Part shown: piece by piece, positions 9,268 through 18,259 of the stretch
Position numbering within the stretch: the first letter of the stretch is position 1
How the letters are laid out: every line of letters begins with the position of its first letter
From: Heliomicrobium undosum
Lineage (GTDB): Bacteria; Bacillota; Desulfitobacteriia; Heliobacteriales; Heliobacteriaceae
Reading direction: 5' to 3'
Length of the DNA stretch: 64,000 bases
Assembly (NCBI RefSeq): GCF_009877425.1
Contig: NZ_WXEY01000008.1
Span: 98,838 to 162,837, forward strand
Notes under the pieces: generated by a model
Told to the model about the DNA's origin: nothing
What the model saw: only the letters and a program-made list of their open reading frames with translations
Database searches by the model: none
Program-made: the position numbers and the translations under genes

Positions 9268-11274
9268 TCAAATCTTAAACTGCTTGACGAGGGCTTCCAT
9301 GGCCCGAGACATTTCCGACAGTTGCTGGGCAGAGCTGCTCGTCGCTTCGGCGCCGGAGGCCGTCTCGCCGGAGGCCATGCTGATTTCGTGGATGCTCTGG
9401 GTGATCTCGTTGGCCCCTTTGGACACCTCAACAGCGGAGCGAGCCACTTCGCTCACCTTTTCCGAGGCGTTTTCCGTGTTATGGGCCACCTCGTTGGCCG
9501 CGCCGGCCAGTTCCTGAGCGGAGCGGGCGATCTCCTGGACACCCTTCGACGCCTCGTTGCCGCTGCGGGCGGCATGCTGGGCGTTGACAGCCAGATCGCC
9601 GATCTCGCGAGTGATGGCGTTGACCCGTTCGGCCGCCGCCACGATAGACTTAGAGATCTCGCCGGTAATGGCCGACTGTTCCGTCACGGCGGAAGCGATC
9701 GTGTTGGTGATATCCATGATCTCCCGGACGACCTGGGTGATTGCTTCGACCGCTTTGACGGCGCCGGACATGTTGTCCTGCATGGCCTCAATCTGCTGGC
9801 TAATCTCGTCGGTGGCCTCGGCCGTCTGTTTGGCCAACTCCTTCACCTCGTTGGCCACGACGGCGAAACCGCGGCCGGCCTCGCCGGCGCCAGCGGCCTC
9901 GATGGCGGCGTTGAGGGCCAGCATGTTTGTCTGTTCGGCGATATCGTTGATCACATTGATGATCTTGCCGATCTGTTTCGATGAGTTGTTCAACTTGCTG
10001 ATGATCACGTTTGTCTCGCGGGCCTTCTCGCCGGCGTCGCCGGTGATGTCCTTCGACCGCTCGCAACTGCGGCTGACCTCATGGAGGGAGATGTTGATCT
10101 CCTTGACGGCGGTGGCGACGGTGTTGACTGCGCCGGAGACATCGGTGGCCGAATGGGAGACATTGTTGATCCCGCCGGAGATCTGGTCGATGACGCCGCT
10201 GACTTGTTCGACGCTGGCCGAGATCTCCTCAGAGGCGGCAGCCAGGTTGCGCACCGTGCCGGACATCTCTTCCACGGCGGAGGCGATGACATTGATGTTC
10301 CGGCTGGCGTCGCCGGCGGCGCTGGCTGTGCCGTCGATGCTCGTCGTGATCTGGGTGGTGGCGGCGCTGACGACGCTCGTCTTGGCGCTCATCTCTTCAC
10401 TGGAGGCGGCCATGGTGGTAGCCGTGTTCAGCAGGCCCTGGGAGGCCTGGCTCAAAGACAAGGAATTCTGATAGATCTCGCCGATCATGGCCTGGAAGCG
10501 GGTAAGCAACTGGTTGAAGGAGGCCGTCAGTTTCCCTGTCTCGTCCTTCGACAGCGCCTCTCCGCGAACGGTCAAATCGCCTTTTTCGGCAAGGGCCATC
10601 AGCGCCTGGACTTGTTGGACGGGGCGTGTGATCAGGCGGGATACGTAGATGCCCAGGGCAATGGCCATCACCATGCCCAGCGCGGCGAGGGTTAACATGA
10701 AATTCGTGGCCTCGTGGCCGACCTGCTGGTTATTTTCGGCCTTCTCTTTCGCCTGGTCGACCTTCATGTCGATAAGACGCTCGATCGACTCATCAATTTC
10801 TCTTACCAGGATAGCCCCCTCACCGTAAATCAGGGCCATCGCCTGGTCATCCTGTCCCGATAAAGAAAATTGCACGATACGTTCGTACATCGGTTGCCAG
10901 CGATCGATGGCTTGATGAAGCTTCTGCGCTTCGCGCTTGATTTCATCCGCTTTTAGCGTTTTTTCAAACTCGGCTAGACTGGCAACCATTTTTTTATCCA
11001 ATTCTTTGATTTTATCGACGCTGCGCCGTTTTTCCAGAGGGTCTTTGCTCAGCATGGCGTTGCGCAATTCAACGCGCGTGCGCTGATATATAACGGCAAC
11101 GTCGGAGATATCATGCAGGGGCTCCGTATTTGTAACATATAAGTCCATGTCCGCTCTGTTTAATTCGTTTATTTTTAAGTAACCTTGAATGCCGATCATT
11201 CCGGCGATACAGGCGATGATAAAGAAACTGCTTAACAGTTTCGTCCCAATTCTCAGGTTTTGAAACCATTGCAT
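9268..11274 (-). CDS. Methyl-accepting chemotaxis protein with four-helix-bundle sensor
   Basis: A 668-residue transmembrane chemoreceptor. Domains in order: N-terminal membrane helix ([17 protein letters not shown]), a periplasmic four-helix-bundle region of about 150 residues, a second membrane helix ([18 protein letters not shown]), HAMP, and a long coiled-coil signalling domain with the hairpin tip [28 protein letters not shown] (described here in part). The C-terminus [10 protein letters not shown] has no CheR-tethering pentapeptide. The ATG at 11274 has GGAGG ten bases upstream; the TTG two codons earlier is too close. Encoded between cheB and cheW, it is probably the dedicated receptor of this array. 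Confidence 0.95.
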   Translation of the reverse strand: MQWFQNLRIGTKLLSSFFIIACIAGMIGIQGYLKINELNRADMDLYVTNTEPLHDISDVAVIYQRTRVELRNAMLSKDPLEKRRSVDKIKELDKKMVASLAEFEKTLKADEIKREAQKLHQAIDRWQPMYERIVQFSLSGQDDQAMALIYGEGAILVREIDESIERLIDMKVDQAKEKAENNQQVGHEATNFMLTLAALGMVMAIALGIYVSRLITRPVQQVQALMALAEKGDLTVRGEALSKDETGKLTASFNQLLTRFQAMIGEIYQNSLSLSQASQGLLNTATTMAASSEEMSAKTSVVSAATTQITTSIDGTASAAGDASRNINVIASAVEEMSGTVRNLAAASEEISASVEQVSGVIDQISGGINNVSHSATDVSGAVNTVATAVKEINISLHEVSRSCERSKDITGDAGEKARETNVIISKLNNSSKQIGKIINVINDIAEQTNMLALNAAIEAAGAGEAGRGFAVVANEVKELAKQTAEATDEISQQIEAMQDNMSGAVKAVEAITQVVREIMDITNTIASAVTEQSAITGEISKSIVAAAERVNAITREIGDLAVNAQHAARSGNEASKGVQEIARSAQELAGAANEVAHNTENASEKVSEVARSAVEVSKGANEITQSIHEISMASGETASGAEATSSSAQQLSEMSRAMEALVKQFKI

Positions 11275-11310
11275 GGACAAGGCTCCTCCCCTTTCCGCTT
11301 TTCATGTGTT

Positions 11311-11739
11311 TTACATCTGGTAGATGACATCTGGATCAAGCACCATCAACAGTTCGTTCTGCAGCTTGACCACTTCCTTGACAAATCGCGTCAAATCGCC
11401 GTCCATATTTGCCGGTGGCTGTTCCGCGCTGTCCGGGTCGATGTCTACGACAGCTCCGGGACGATCGATGGGAAAGCCGATCAGGTCTGTCATGCCTGCC
11501 CGGGGCTTTAACACGATGCACACAAAGCGTTCTTGTTCGCTTATGCCGCCGATTTTCAACAGACGGGCCAGGTTGAGCAGGGTCACCACCTGTCCGCGCA
11601 TATTGAAGAGGCCGACGATATGGAGCGGCGAGTCCGGGATCGGCGTGCACTCGACGTTGCGCTGGATCTCCTTGACCGTGTGGATGTCCAGGCCGAACAA
11701 GGCGCCGTCGAGGTAAAAGGTGAGCACTTTTCCGCTCAT
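11311..11739 (-). CDS. cheW: Chemotaxis adaptor CheW
   Basis: CheW couples chemoreceptors to CheA. The 142-residue protein is a single CheW domain: LTFYLDGALFGLDIHTVKEI, then the conserved VGLFNMRGQVVTLLNLARLL and LIGFPIDRPGAVVDID. It overlaps the 3' end of cheA by four bases (ATGA), which implies translational coupling. Length and motif order are normal. Confidence 0.95.
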   Translation of the reverse strand: MSGKVLTFYLDGALFGLDIHTVKEIQRNVECTPIPDSPLHIVGLFNMRGQVVTLLNLARLLKIGGISEQERFVCIVLKPRAGMTDLIGFPIDRPGAVVDIDPDSAEQPPANMDGDLTRFVKEVVKLQNELLMVLDPDVIYQM

Positions 11740-14700
11740 TGGGCCTCCCTTCTGCGAGCCAGGACTTTTTCCAGCGCATCGAGCATGCGGTCCTTGTCGA
11801 GCTTCGTCTCGTAGTCATCGAATCCGGCCTCTCTCCCCTGGCGCCGGCTGCCCTCATCGGTCATAGAGGTGACGGCGATCACAGGGAGATGAGCGAGATT
11901 CTTATCAGCTCTGATGCGCCGTGCCAGTTCGAAGCCGTCCATCACCGGCATCTGGATGTCGGAGACGACCGCATCGACCGGCTGGGCGGCCAGGATGGTC
12001 AACGCCTCTTTCCCGTTGCCAGCCGACAGCACCCGGTAGCCGGCCCATTCCAGGTAACTTTTTTCCATTCTGCTGAAAAAGGGGGTGTCCTCCACCAAGA
12101 GGATCGTCCGCTGCTGCCCGCTCCCTTGCCGGCGCTCGGCGACGGCATAGTGCTCCGGCGCAGCCGATTCGAAGAGTTCAAAGATATTGACGACGAGGAC
12201 GATGCGGTTTTGCAGGATTGTGGTACCCATGATGCCTTTGGCTTTGATGTTCTCCTGATTGAAGCGAACCCGTGTCTGGACAATGTCGTGGATGCGGTGG
12301 ATCAGGATGCCCATGGGGTAGCGGACCAGTTTCGGGATGAGGACATAGAGCTTTTCGGGGCGCGCGCCCCCGCTGTTGACGGGGAGGTATTGCTCCGGCT
12401 GAATGACGCGGAGCGAGTCGCCGCGAAACTGGATGAACTCCTTGTCGCCGACCCGTTCGATATGGTGGGCCTGGATCGGCTCGATGCGGGCGATCAGGGA
12501 GAGGTCAATGCTGAAGGTCTCCGGACCGGAGCACTGGAAGAGCAGCAGGTTTTGCACCTCGGCCATATCGGCGGCTGCCTGCTCTCTTGCGTCCCGCTGC
12601 CCTTGTTCCTCTAGGAAGCGCAGGTTCGCCTTGGCGGCGATGCCATCAGGATCGAGGATCATGGCCGTCTTCCCGTCCCCCAGGATGGTGACGCCGGAGT
12701 AGCAGGCGCATTCGCCGAGGTGGCGCGGGAGCGGCTTGACGAGGATCTCTTCACCGTCATGGATCCGGTCAACGGCGAGACCGTATCGCTTGGCGCCGAT
12801 CTTGAGGACGAGGACGCGAACAACGGCGCTCGTATCGATGGCTTCGCGGCGCAAGCCCAGGACCTGGCCCAGGTGAATGACCGGCAGCAGCCGCCCGCGC
12901 AAACGGAGCACCTGGGCGTCATGGAAGCGCTCGATCCTCCGGTTGGCGTCGCCCGGCTTGATCCGCACCATCTCCTGCAGGTTCGTCTGGGGAAGGGCGA
13001 ACTTCTGGCCTGCCACCTCCACAATCAGGGAGGGGATGATGGCGAGGGTGAGGGGCAAGGTCAACCGGAAGGTGGTTCCCCTCTCCGGCTGGGTGAAGAT
13101 ATCAATGCTGCCGCCGAGGCGTTCGATGTTCGTCTTGACGACATCCATGCCGACGCCGCGTCCGGAAACGTCGGTGATCTGATCGGCTGTGGAAAACCCG
13201 GGGAGGAAGAGCAGGTTCAGCGTTTCTCGTTCGGCAAGGCCCTCTGCCTGGTGCGGTTTGATCAGCCCTTTTTCCAGGGCTTTCGCCTTGATCTTCTCCG
13301 ACCGGATGCCGCCGCCGTCATCGGCGATGTCGATGTTGACGCGCCCGCCTTCATGGTAGGCCTTGAGATGGATGGTCCCTGTTTTCGGTTTGCCCAGAGC
13401 TTCTCGTTTTTCAGGCATCTCGATGCCATGATCGGCGGCGTTGCGGATCAGGTGGGTGAGGGGATCGGCGAGGGCCTCGATGATCGACTTGTCGAGTTCC
13501 ACCTCGGTCCCTTCCATATGTAAGTCAATGTCCTTGCCGAGCTTTTTGGAGAGTTCGCGGATGATCCGCGGGAACTTATTGAAAATTTTCGCCACCGGCT
13601 GCATACGGGTCTGCATGATCTTTTCCTGCAGTTCTGTTGTGATGTTGTCGATGTTCTGCAGGATGCCGCCGAGGCCGGGGATCTGTTTGCGGTGGCTTTC
13701 GAGGCAGCGCAGGAGTTGATTGCGGCCCAGCACCATCTCGCTTGCCAGGTTGAGCAGGTCGTTGAGCAGGGAAACATGGACGCGCACCGTATCGTCGGCG
13801 ATGGCCGCCGCTTTCTTCGCGGCGTCGATACCTTCTTCCGCCGACAGTCCCGTCTCCCGTCCCGCCGGCAACGCTTCTCCTGCTGTCCCGTTATGTACCC
13901 CTGATTGCTGGTTCGTTCCTTGGACGGATGCCTCAATGGACGCCTGAGATGTCAGCTGCGCGGACGCAGGCGATTGCGCCGGCGACTGCCCTGCCGCCGG
14001 TGGCGACGTCATCGTGGATGATCGCACAGGAGCAGTCTCCGTCTCCCCCATTCCTCCCCGGAGGATCTGAGCCAGTTCCTCCAGTTTGGTGTTCACATCC
14101 AACTCCTCGATATGTTCTTCCGGAATATCCAGAGCGAGGGCGATCAACTTCTTTTCGAGGACCGTAGTAAAGAGGAAGACAAAGTTGAGGCCGGCGTCAA
14201 GGAAGTCATCGAGGCCGCCCACATCGCTGATATCGGTATAGGAATCGATGATCTGCCCGATGGACGATATCTTGCGAAAGAACACCACCGGCGAGACACT
14301 TGCGCTGACGTTTTCGACGAGATTGAGCCGGATCTTGTACAAGCGGTGCCCGTGCTTAAGGGCGTCCGTGATGACGGTCTTTTCCTTTTCCTCCAGGGCC
14401 ACCTCGTTTTGTTTGGCGTCGGTGACGATGATCGACGGCGCCGGCTCGGCAGGCGGACGATCCTTTCCCTTCAGGAATAACTCGAGCGCCCTGACGTGGG
14501 GAGCGATGTCCGCCGATTCGCTGTTTTCCACATCGCCGACCATCGCCTTCAGACAGTCGTTGGCTGCCAGCAGGGCGTCGACCATGTCTCCGTCGACGTC
14601 CAACTTGCCGTTGCGCGCCTCCCCAAGCAGGTTTTCCATCACATGGGTGAGTTCGACGATATTGCGCAACGCGAAAAAGCCTGCCGTCCCCTTGATGCTG

Positions 14701-14837
14701 TGAACAGCCCGGAAGATGCTGTGAATGGTATCCCGTTCCTGCCGGCCCTCGCCAAGCAAGAGCAGGCCGTTTTCCACGGTCTCCAGATGGGATGCGGCTT
14801 CCTCAACGAACTCCCTGATAAATTCGAGATTCTGCAA
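11736..14837 (-). CDS. cheA: Hybrid chemotaxis histidine kinase CheA with C-terminal receiver
   Basis: A 1033-residue CheA. Visible modules: HPt with the phosphorylatable H46 in HSIKGTAGFF; a linker with a possible second regulatory domain; a Pro/Ala/Gln-rich stretch; a dimerisation helix pair; an ATPase domain with N box LIRNAADHGIE, G1 DDGGGI and the GFSTADQITDVSGRGVGMD region; two consecutive CheW-like domains (about 590-740 and 745-890); and a C-terminal receiver whose phosphoacceptor lies in VVSDIQMPVMDG. Standard CheA lacks the second CheW domain and the receiver. The start is TTG at 14837 with GGGGTGG upstream. The architecture recalls FrzE/PilL-type kinases that control functions other than classic taxis. 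Confidence 0.95.
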   Translation of the reverse strand: MQNLEFIREFVEEAASHLETVENGLLLLGEGRQERDTIHSIFRAVHSIKGTAGFFALRNIVELTHVMENLLGEARNGKLDVDGDMVDALLAANDCLKAMVGDVENSESADIAPHVRALELFLKGKDRPPAEPAPSIIVTDAKQNEVALEEKEKTVITDALKHGHRLYKIRLNLVENVSASVSPVVFFRKISSIGQIIDSYTDISDVGGLDDFLDAGLNFVFLFTTVLEKKLIALALDIPEEHIEELDVNTKLEELAQILRGGMGETETAPVRSSTMTSPPAAGQSPAQSPASAQLTSQASIEASVQGTNQQSGVHNGTAGEALPAGRETGLSAEEGIDAAKKAAAIADDTVRVHVSLLNDLLNLASEMVLGRNQLLRCLESHRKQIPGLGGILQNIDNITTELQEKIMQTRMQPVAKIFNKFPRIIRELSKKLGKDIDLHMEGTEVELDKSIIEALADPLTHLIRNAADHGIEMPEKREALGKPKTGTIHLKAYHEGGRVNIDIADDGGGIRSEKIKAKALEKGLIKPHQAEGLAERETLNLLFLPGFSTADQITDVSGRGVGMDVVKTNIERLGGSIDIFTQPERGTTFRLTLPLTLAIIPSLIVEVAGQKFALPQTNLQEMVRIKPGDANRRIERFHDAQVLRLRGRLLPVIHLGQVLGLRREAIDTSAVVRVLVLKIGAKRYGLAVDRIHDGEEILVKPLPRHLGECACYSGVTILGDGKTAMILDPDGIAAKANLRFLEEQGQRDAREQAAADMAEVQNLLLFQCSGPETFSIDLSLIARIEPIQAHHIERVGDKEFIQFRGDSLRVIQPEQYLPVNSGGARPEKLYVLIPKLVRYPMGILIHRIHDIVQTRVRFNQENIKAKGIMGTTILQNRIVLVVNIFELFESAAPEHYAVAERRQGSGQQRTILLVEDTPFFSRMEKSYLEWAGYRVLSAGNGKEALTILAAQPVDAVVSDIQMPVMDGFELARRIRADKNLAHLPVIAVTSMTDEGSRRQGREAGFDDYETKLDKDRMLDALEKVLARRREAQ

Positions 14838-14851
14838 CTGCCGCCCACCCC

Positions 14852-15163
14852 TTATCCGGCTGCTGACATGTCAAATATCTTGTCCAACTTCATGAGCCGG
14901 AACAATCCCAGTAGATCCTCGTTGAGCCCCGTGAGCCGAAAGTTTTTGCCGTTGCCGCATGTCGATTTATAGAGACCGATGATAAAAGAAATACCCGTGG
15001 AGTCGATATACTGCACCCGGGTCAAATCAATGACAAGTTTATCGTATTCACCTTGCTGGGCCACGCGGCGCTTGGCCTCATCGACGATTTCCTTGACACG
15101 GTTGGCGGTGAGATCGGTGTCAATCAGCAAGATCAACCGATCTCCCTCTTTTTCGAATCGCAT
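14852..15163 (-). CDS. STAS-domain anti-sigma factor antagonist-like protein
   Basis: A 103-residue STAS protein related to SpoIIAA/RsbV. The phosphorylatable serine/threonine motif is present as YIDSTGISFIIGLY, preceded by LVIDLTRVQ. In RsbV-like proteins that serine is phosphorylated by a partner kinase. The ATG at 15163 follows AGGAGGGGAGCG; the longer open frame overlaps the upstream kinase and is not used. It lies 35 bases after an RsbW-like gene and 15 bases before cheA, so the pair feeds into the chemosensory operon. Its output target is unknown. Confidence 0.9.
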   Translation of the reverse strand: MRFEKEGDRLILLIDTDLTANRVKEIVDEAKRRVAQQGEYDKLVIDLTRVQYIDSTGISFIIGLYKSTCGNGKNFRLTGLNEDLLGLFRLMKLDKIFDMSAAG

Positions 15164-15197
15164 CGGAACGCTCCCCTCCTTTTCAACTGGAATCGCT

Positions 15198-15635
15198 TTA
15201 TTCCTGACGAAGGGCGCCCCGCTGTGGCCGATCCAGATCGGTCCAAACCAACTGGGCCGCCACATGGTTGCCGGTAACGGTAATGGAAAAGCCCATCAGT
15301 CCGATGATCTCCAGACCGCGGTTTCTTTCCCGCATCAGGTCCTGCAACACGTCATCATCAACGGCTTTTTCCAGACAGAATCCTTTCCCCTCGTCCCAAA
15401 CATCCAGGCTAACCGACTTTTCGTCAAGAAAGAGATGACAACGCACCTGTTTGGCAGGATCCATCTTGTTTCCATGTTCAACGGCGTTATTGAGCAGTTC
15501 CCGTAGGGCGAAGTCAACGGCAAAGACCTGCTTGCCGCTGATGCCCGGCCCCTTTTCCCGGATGTCTGTCATCACCGCTTTGATCGACTGATCGACCGCC
15601 TCAAAGGTCGATTCGGTTGTAAATGAAAAATTCAA
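15198..15635 (-). CDS. RsbW-like serine kinase/anti-sigma ATPase
   Basis: A 145-residue GHKL-ATPase of the anti-sigma kinase type. The N box reads ALRELLNNAVEHGN and the G1 box DVWDEGKGF; a G2-like region follows at RNRGLEIIGLMGF. It has no membrane segment and no dimerisation domain. The likely start is TTG at 15635 with GGGGGCG upstream. It is the first gene after the promoter at 15.7 kb. By analogy it would phosphorylate the adjacent STAS protein. No sigma factor gene is present in the window, so its binding partner may be a different regulator. Confidence 0.85.
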   Translation of the reverse strand: MNFSFTTESTFEAVDQSIKAVMTDIREKGPGISGKQVFAVDFALRELLNNAVEHGNKMDPAKQVRCHLFLDEKSVSLDVWDEGKGFCLEKAVDDDVLQDLMRERNRGLEIIGLMGFSITVTGNHVAAQLVWTDLDRPQRGALRQE

Positions 15636-15705
15636 TCCGGGTTCGCCCCCTTAGACCGTGGGCTTACGGCCGAAGCCTTACTCACACAGTCTTTTGTCCA
15701 TTTCC

Positions 15706-15734
15706 ATTATAGCTACTGCCAAAGTCAGGTACAA
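15706..15734 (-). promoter_or_regulatory. Sigma-A-type promoter of the chemosensory operon
   Basis: On the minus strand TTGTAC (15729-15734) is separated by exactly 17 bases from TATAAT (15706-15711). Transcription would start near 15699, about 64 bases before the RsbW-like gene. No sigma-D (flagellar) consensus is seen. Confidence 0.7.
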
Positions 15735-15780
15735 TGACCGCCTGTTGTTGAAACGGGAGAAAGCGCAAACTTTGTTATAG

Positions 15781-15814
15781 GAAAAAAGAAGGAGGAGGGC
15801 ATCGCCCATCCTCC
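15781..15814 (-). terminator. Rho-independent terminator after the VTT-domain gene
   Basis: Minus-strand stem GGAGGA(T)GGGC / GCCCTCCTCC with a GAT loop (15791-15814) is followed by TTCTTTTTTC. It directly follows the stop of the VTT gene at 15816. Confidence 0.8.
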
Positions 15815-15815
15815 G

Positions 15816-16478
15816 CTAACGAAATCGTTTGATGATAATCGCCAAGAGCCCCAGCGCGATCACAGCCAGCGCCAATCGGCTGGCGTTTTCCACCGGATTC
15901 CACATGTCGTGGCCGACAACGGTCTCCAAGAGGATCGTGGGGATCTTGCCGAGGGCCGTTCCCAAGATAAAGGGGACGAATCCCACGGAACTGACGGCGG
16001 CCGCCAGGTTGACGGCGCCCGAGGGGACAAAGGGGGCCAGGCGGACGAGAAAAATGCTGCTGAACCCATGGCGGGCCGTCCATTCGTCCCACTCGGAAAA
16101 ACGCCGGTGTTTCGCCAGCCAGCGGGCGACAGGACCGCGCCCGAAGTAACGGAAAAGCACAAAGGCCACCGCCGATCCGGCGATCTCGCCGCTCCAGCCG
16201 ATGAAGAGGCCGGGGCCCCAGCCGAAGACAATGACCAGCGCGCCCAGCAAAAAGACTGCCGGAATGACGCCGATCAGGGTTTGCACGGTCATGATCAGAA
16301 AACCGGCAAACCAGGCGGCCCATCCGTAGGAACGAAGAACTGCCGTCAGTTCATCCAAGTCAGTAAGGGTCACCAGGTCGACGATCCGCCGTCCCGGCTC
16401 GGTGCCAAACAGCAGCGCGCCCACGACGACCAGCGCCAGGAGGGCCGCGCCTTTGGGACCAATAGAGCGGGGATTCAT
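15816..16478 (-). CDS. TVP38/TMEM64 (VTT domain) membrane protein
   Basis: A 220-residue multi-span membrane protein of the VTT/SNARE-associated (DedA-related) family. The family core is visible as GVIPAVFLLGALVIVFGWGPG, SGEIAGSAVAFVLFRYFGR, then FSSIFLVRLAPFVPSGAVNL and LGTALGKIPTILLETVVG. Relatives act as lipid scramblases or in membrane homeostasis; the substrate here is unknown. Its ATG overlaps the prfC stop by four bases (ATGA), so it is co-translated with release factor 3, a pairing with no obvious functional logic. Confidence 0.88.
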   Translation of the reverse strand: MNPRSIGPKGAALLALVVVGALLFGTEPGRRIVDLVTLTDLDELTAVLRSYGWAAWFAGFLIMTVQTLIGVIPAVFLLGALVIVFGWGPGLFIGWSGEIAGSAVAFVLFRYFGRGPVARWLAKHRRFSEWDEWTARHGFSSIFLVRLAPFVPSGAVNLAAAVSSVGFVPFILGTALGKIPTILLETVVGHDMWNPVENASRLALAVIALGLLAIIIKRFR

Positions 16479-18076
16479 CGCTCCGGCACCGTCAGAAACC
16501 TGATCTGCGGGTTTTGCTCAACGGCCCAGCGGACCGACCATTCGTTGCGGAAGAGGGCCACCGGACGCTCCTTGCCGTCGCGGATCACCATGCCGCTGTC
16601 GAGGCCCTTGACCGGTTTGCCGGGGTCGTACCCATCGAGCCAGCGGGCGACGCTGAAAGGCAGGTGCTGCATGAGGATGTCGACGCCGTACTCCTGTTTG
16701 AGCCGGTATTCGAGGACCTCCATCTGCAGCACGCCGACGGCCCCGACGACGAAAGACTCGACGCCGATCTCCGGCTGCCGGAAAACCTGAACGGCTCCCT
16801 CCTGGGTCAACTGGGTCATCCCCTTGACAAACTGCTTGCGTTTCATTGTGTCTTTGGGTTGCACCCGGGCGAAGTGCTCCGGCGGGAAGACGGGAAAGTC
16901 CTCAAATTGAAAGTTCTTTCCTTCCACGCAGAGGGTGTCGCCGATGCCGAAGACGCCAGGGTCGAAAAGGCCGATGACATCGCCGGGGTAGGCCTCATCA
17001 ATGATCACCCGCTCCTGGGCCATGAACTGCTGCGGCTGGGCCAGCTTGACGCTCTTGCCGGAGGGGACGTGTTTGACGCTCATGCCGCGGGCAAACTTGC
17101 CCGAGCAGATGCGGATGAAGGCAATGCGGTCGCGGTGGGTCGGGTTCATATTGGCCTGGATCTTGAACACGAAAGCCGTAAAGCCCTCATCGTCAGGGGC
17201 GACCAAGCCATCGACGGAACGCCGGGCCAGCGGTGCCGGCGCCAGTTGCAAAAACTCTTCCAGGAAGGGGCGGACGCCAAAATTGGTCAGGGCGCTGCCG
17301 AAGAACATGGGCGTCAGTTCGCCCTTGAGCACCTTTTCGATGTCGAACTGATCGCCAGCCATGTCGAGCAGTTCGATGTCCTCGATCAACTGGTTGTGGA
17401 CGTCGGTCCCGAGCAGTTCGGCGAAGGCCGGGTCTTCGGCGCTGCCGATGGTGGAGGGCATCACCCACTGCCCATGGGCGCCGCCGCTCTCAAAGAGCTC
17501 GATCTGGGCCAGGCGGCGGTTGTAGACGCCTTTGTAGTTGCCATCGACGCCGACGGGCCAGTTCATTGGGTAGGCGCGGATGCCCAGCACGTTCTCGATC
17601 TCTTCCATTAGCTCAAAGGGGCTCTTGCCGTGCCGGTCCAGCTTGTTGACGAAGGTGAAGATGGGGATGCCCCGCTGCCGGCAGACATGGAACAGTTTTT
17701 TCGTCTGATCCTCAACGCCTTTGGCCACATCGATGACCATGACAGCGCTGTCGGTGGCCATCAGGGTGCGGTAGGTGTCTTCGCTGAAGTCCTGGTGACC
17801 GGGGGTATCCAGGATATTGACGCGATAGCCGTCATAATCAAACTGCAGGACACTCGACGTGACCGAAATGCCCCGCTGCTTCTCGATCTCCATCCAGTCC
17901 GAGACGGCATGCTTCGCCGCTTTGCGGGCCTTGACCGTGCCTGCCAGGCGGATGGCGCCGCCGTAGAGGAGCAACTTTTCCGTCAAGGTCGTCTTCCCCG
18001 CGTCAGGGTGGGAGATGATGGCGAAGGTGCGGCGCCGCTGGACTTCTGTTTGCAGTTCCGTCGCCGTCGTGGACAT
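16475..18076 (-). CDS. prfC: Peptide chain release factor 3
   Basis: RF3 is the translational GTPase that recycles RF1/RF2 after termination. The 533-residue protein has the G domain with P loop SHPDAGKTTLTEKLL, switch II DTPGHQDFSEDTYR and NKLD, followed by beta-barrel domains and a C-terminal domain. Length is standard. The ATG at 18076 (MSTTATELQ) has GGAGG ten bases upstream, while the earlier in-frame ATG overlaps that site. A promoter-like element lies at 18171-18200. Confidence 0.97.
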   Translation of the reverse strand: MSTTATELQTEVQRRRTFAIISHPDAGKTTLTEKLLLYGGAIRLAGTVKARKAAKHAVSDWMEIEKQRGISVTSSVLQFDYDGYRVNILDTPGHQDFSEDTYRTLMATDSAVMVIDVAKGVEDQTKKLFHVCRQRGIPIFTFVNKLDRHGKSPFELMEEIENVLGIRAYPMNWPVGVDGNYKGVYNRRLAQIELFESGGAHGQWVMPSTIGSAEDPAFAELLGTDVHNQLIEDIELLDMAGDQFDIEKVLKGELTPMFFGSALTNFGVRPFLEEFLQLAPAPLARRSVDGLVAPDDEGFTAFVFKIQANMNPTHRDRIAFIRICSGKFARGMSVKHVPSGKSVKLAQPQQFMAQERVIIDEAYPGDVIGLFDPGVFGIGDTLCVEGKNFQFEDFPVFPPEHFARVQPKDTMKRKQFVKGMTQLTQEGAVQVFRQPEIGVESFVVGAVGVLQMEVLEYRLKQEYGVDILMQHLPFSVARWLDGYDPGKPVKGLDSGMVIRDGKERPVALFRNEWSVRWAVEQNPQIRFLTVPER

Positions 18077-18156
18077 ATGATCCATTCCTCCAAAATATCA
18101 TTGCTTGTGTACAGTAAAAGCGAGGGAAAATCAAAGTCGAGGGTCAATTCCCAAAA

Positions 18157-18200
18157 TGGCATAATGCCACATTATAATAGTATACCTTCCCTCGGCGCAA
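18157..18200 (-). promoter_or_regulatory. Promoter-like element and palindrome upstream of prfC
   Basis: On the minus strand TTGCGC (18195-18200) is followed after 18 bases by TATAAT (18171-18176). Directly downstream lies the perfect 13-base palindrome TGGCATAATGCCA (18157-18169), well placed for an operator near the transcription start. No known regulator was matched. Confidence 0.45.
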
Positions 18201-18224
18201 AGGGAAAGTCCGCATCTCTTTAAA

Positions 18225-18259
18225 ATAAAAAAACCGGCGGTCCGTCACAGCACCGCCGG
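18225..18259 (-). terminator. Terminator overlapping the 3' end of the MASE3 kinase gene
   Basis: CCGGCGGT pairs with ACCGCCGG (18234-18259 on the plus strand) and is followed on the minus strand by TTTTTTTATTTT. The kinase stop codon at 18245-18247 lies inside the hairpin loop, so the upstream arm is coding. Confidence 0.85.
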
